Origin: Liolophura sinensis
Taxonomy: Eukaryota > Mollusca > Polyplacophora > Chitonida > Chitonidae
Direction: 5' to 3'
Assembly: GCF_032854445.1 (NCBI RefSeq)
Contig: NC_088300.1
Span: forward strand, 68,300,984 to 68,360,983
DNA: 60,000 nt
The position numbers were made by a program, and so were the translations under genes. This document shows, one piece after another, positions 59,479-60,000 of the stretch. Position 1 is the stretch's first letter, and every line of letters starts with the position of its first letter. The notes beneath the pieces were generated by a model. It had not been told where the DNA came from. It saw nothing but the letters and a program-made list of their open reading frames with translations, and did not search any database.

Positions 59479-60000
59479 GGGACACCTGGCCTATTATATT
59501 AGCTATTATATATGTAATTCTTTGAGTTTCTTTTTTCTCGCATGGTTAGACCATCTAATGAACAACATACTCATATGTTTACTTATGTAATATTCAGCTT
59601 TCAACACTACTAATATCTCTCCCAGATTTTAAAACAATTAGGATTTGCATGTATAAAGTCTGGTGCTTGTAACTCTGTTTTGGCAGTATGTACATTAATG
59701 GTTTATTCACATAAGTATGTGTATGTTGGAAGTAGTGCTGTTTCAAGATGTTTGTTTTTGACATCTACGATTGTCTGTATTACAGGCTTGTCTGTAATAG
59801 TTATTGACACTAATTGGTATAAGAAAGGACAGAAATGAGCAGTTACCAGGTTGAGCAAGTCAGGCTGTAAACAATAGAATAACACTTGAAGAATGCAAAG
59901 TTAGGGATTCCTGATATGTTTTTGTAGGTGTGGGGTATTTAGTGAGCATCACAATGTTAAAGTGGACCTGTCATTAGAATTAGTACCCAGATGCCTTACT

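Overview
The window is eukaryotic nuclear DNA, AT-rich, with short exons, long GT-AG introns and many interspersed repeats. Its commonest repeat is a tRNA-headed SINE whose 5' end reads GGCCTCCGTGGCTCAGTTGG and whose 3' end is an (AAAT)n tail. From recall, repeats of this kind occur in molluscs, so a marine mollusc or another lophotrochozoan is the most likely source; this is inference, and no species can be named from the sequence alone. Almost all long single open frames here are chance or repeat-derived. The real coding content is in short spliced exons.

Layout. 1-18 kb: no convincing gene. It holds SINE copies, three copies of a foldback MITE, an unusual 26-bp perfect hairpin, a degenerate AACACA-rich stretch, and two unassigned minus-strand open frames (a cysteine-patterned one at 10.06-10.43 kb and one at 16.56-16.90 kb). 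17.5-19.2 kb: a 108-bp tandem repeat, then a 32-bp minisatellite that runs up to the stop codon of the next gene. 19.25-33.66 kb, minus strand: a complete LRRC56 orthologue (leucine-rich repeat protein of dynein-arm assembly in cilia; ODA8 in Chlamydomonas). I rebuilt it from 12 coding exons with matching phases and GT-AG borders, giving about 649 residues. One of its introns carries a TTAA-flanked, piggyBac-type MITE. 33.66-35.78 kb: the intergenic space between two head-to-head genes. 35.78-38.67 kb, plus strand: the first three coding exons of THYN1 (thymocyte nuclear protein 1, EVE domain); its remaining exons were not found in the next 21 kb. THYN1 intron 1 contains a broken zinc-finger (ZAD-like) fragment. 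38.7-60 kb: mostly SINEs, microsatellites and minisatellites (29, 34 and 100-bp units), plus two plus-strand exon-like open frames (54.25 and 56.40 kb) that I cannot assign.

The two recognised genes have no known shared pathway; their head-to-head arrangement may allow promoter sharing, though about 2 kb separates the coding starts. Several SINE insertions keep intact target-site duplications, so retrotransposition was fairly recent. I found no CRISPR array, rRNA or functional tRNA gene.
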